Part shown: one piece after another, positions 63,234 to 64,000 of the stretch | Layout of the letters: each line of letters starts with the position of its first letter | Numbering within the stretch: the first letter of the stretch is position 1 | DNA from: Hermodice carunculata | Lineage: Eukaryota > Annelida > Polychaeta > Eunicida > Amphinomidae | NCBI GenBank assembly: GCA_964020975.1 | Contig: OZ026629.1 | Span: 48,487,046 to 48,551,045, forward strand | DNA length: 64,000 bases | Direction of reading: 5' to 3' | The notes under the pieces: model-generated | The model's input: only the letters and a program-made list of their open reading frames with translations | Told to the model about the DNA's origin: nothing | The model's database searches: none | Made by a program: the position numbers and the translations under genes

Positions 63234-64000
63234 TTTGTATATTACATTCTTGTCTCATTACAGTCCAGCCAATAAGGCACGCGGATTTGTATCCATGTAT
63301 TTAATTCTTCAGCCTATGCAGAGGACATTACGTCTGCAGCTTTCCGCCACCGTCACTGGTTTGCAGCACCTTATTGACGTATGTCTGGAATAGTTCAATA
63401 AATGGTGGTTTATTTTTTGGAATAGAAACATCGAAGAGCATGATTGGTGATGAGAACCCTTTCAGTGTACTAACAGTGTGTAAATATGATGATGATTTGA
63501 GTGCACTTGGGGTGGAATTTAATTGTAAACATGACTACAGTGTGCATGAAACTAAATAGAATGACACAGCGAGGAGATAAATTTGCTTACCTGATGGCCT
63601 GCTACGCGTCGTCTGTCATCTGTTGTCCATCCATCTACAACTATTTACATTTTCAACTACCTCTCAAAAACCGCTTGCTAAATCCACTTCGAATTTGATG
63701 GGGATGTGCCTTACATAGCTTTTTATCAAGTTTGTTGAAATGGTCACTGTCCAGTAATGTTTAGAGTTTTAATTAATTCTTGTTCATTTTGGAGGAAATT
63801 ATAAAATATATTCTTCTCCAAAACCACATAGACAATTGCTTTGAAATTACATGTACACTTATCTGGGAACCCTGAGACCTTAATTTCTTCAACAGGTAGC
63901 ATTCCAAAGAATGTTTTAATTTTTATAATTTTTTGTGTGTCTTTTTGCTTCTTTCTACTATATCTCCAAAACAGTTTTTCAGATTGTGCTGAATCTTGCT
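63234..64000. other. Gene-free end of the window
   Basis: Short frames only; no domain, RNA or repeat was recognised. Confidence 0.5.

Overview
The window is AT-rich, intergenic-looking animal DNA from a marine invertebrate. A lophotrochozoan, most likely a mollusc, fits best. The main reason is the only convincing host gene, at 52.5-55.7 kb: a multidomain 7TM receptor of the kind first described as snail GRL101 (C-type-lectin-like part, LDL-receptor class A modules, leucine-rich repeats, GPCR core). The mixture of CR1/Jockey-group LINEs, a tRNA-derived SINE, a mariner, a pogo-like MITE and a fossil Polinton fits such a genome. The phylum is inference; nothing in the sequence fixes the species.

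Layout. 0-6 kb: no gene; a pyrimidine-rich block with a 63-bp duplication and a GATA/GACA array. 6.1-8.9 kb: a decayed LINE on the minus strand, from a hexamer-repeat 3' tail to its endonuclease domain. 9-13.2 kb: no recognised gene; an ATT/ATC array, a roughly 63-bp tandem repeat and a roughly 138-bp three-unit satellite. 13.4-14.5 kb: a dead mariner with its right terminus. 15.2-16.85 kb: an eroded satellite of about 146-bp period, followed by 200 bp of GAAA. 17-25.5 kb: long AAT, TA, GTAT and GT arrays and a roughly 315-bp tandem repeat.

27.6-38.0 kb holds a broken, old Polinton/Maverick. Recognisable parts on the plus strand are DNA polymerase B and the packaging ATPase; on the minus strand are the cysteine protease, the major capsid protein, a possible minor capsid protein and a chromodomain integrase. 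It is a fossil with dozens of breaks, and its terminal repeats could not be placed. 38-43 kb: a G-run motif array, copies of an unnamed dispersed repeat, a SINE and a LINE 3' end. 43.8-50.5 kb: two LINEs of one family lying head to head. 52.5-55.7 kb: the receptor gene. 55.7-64 kb: no gene; further copies of the dispersed repeat, a TA array, a second SINE copy and a 174-bp MITE with clear ends.

The genes do not form a pathway: one host receptor sits in a landscape built from mobile elements and satellites. The receptor has an in-frame stop after its lectin-like exon and a one-base frame change in TM1, so it is either a recent pseudogene, an assembly with homopolymer error, or a gene with an unrecognised micro-intron plus one error.
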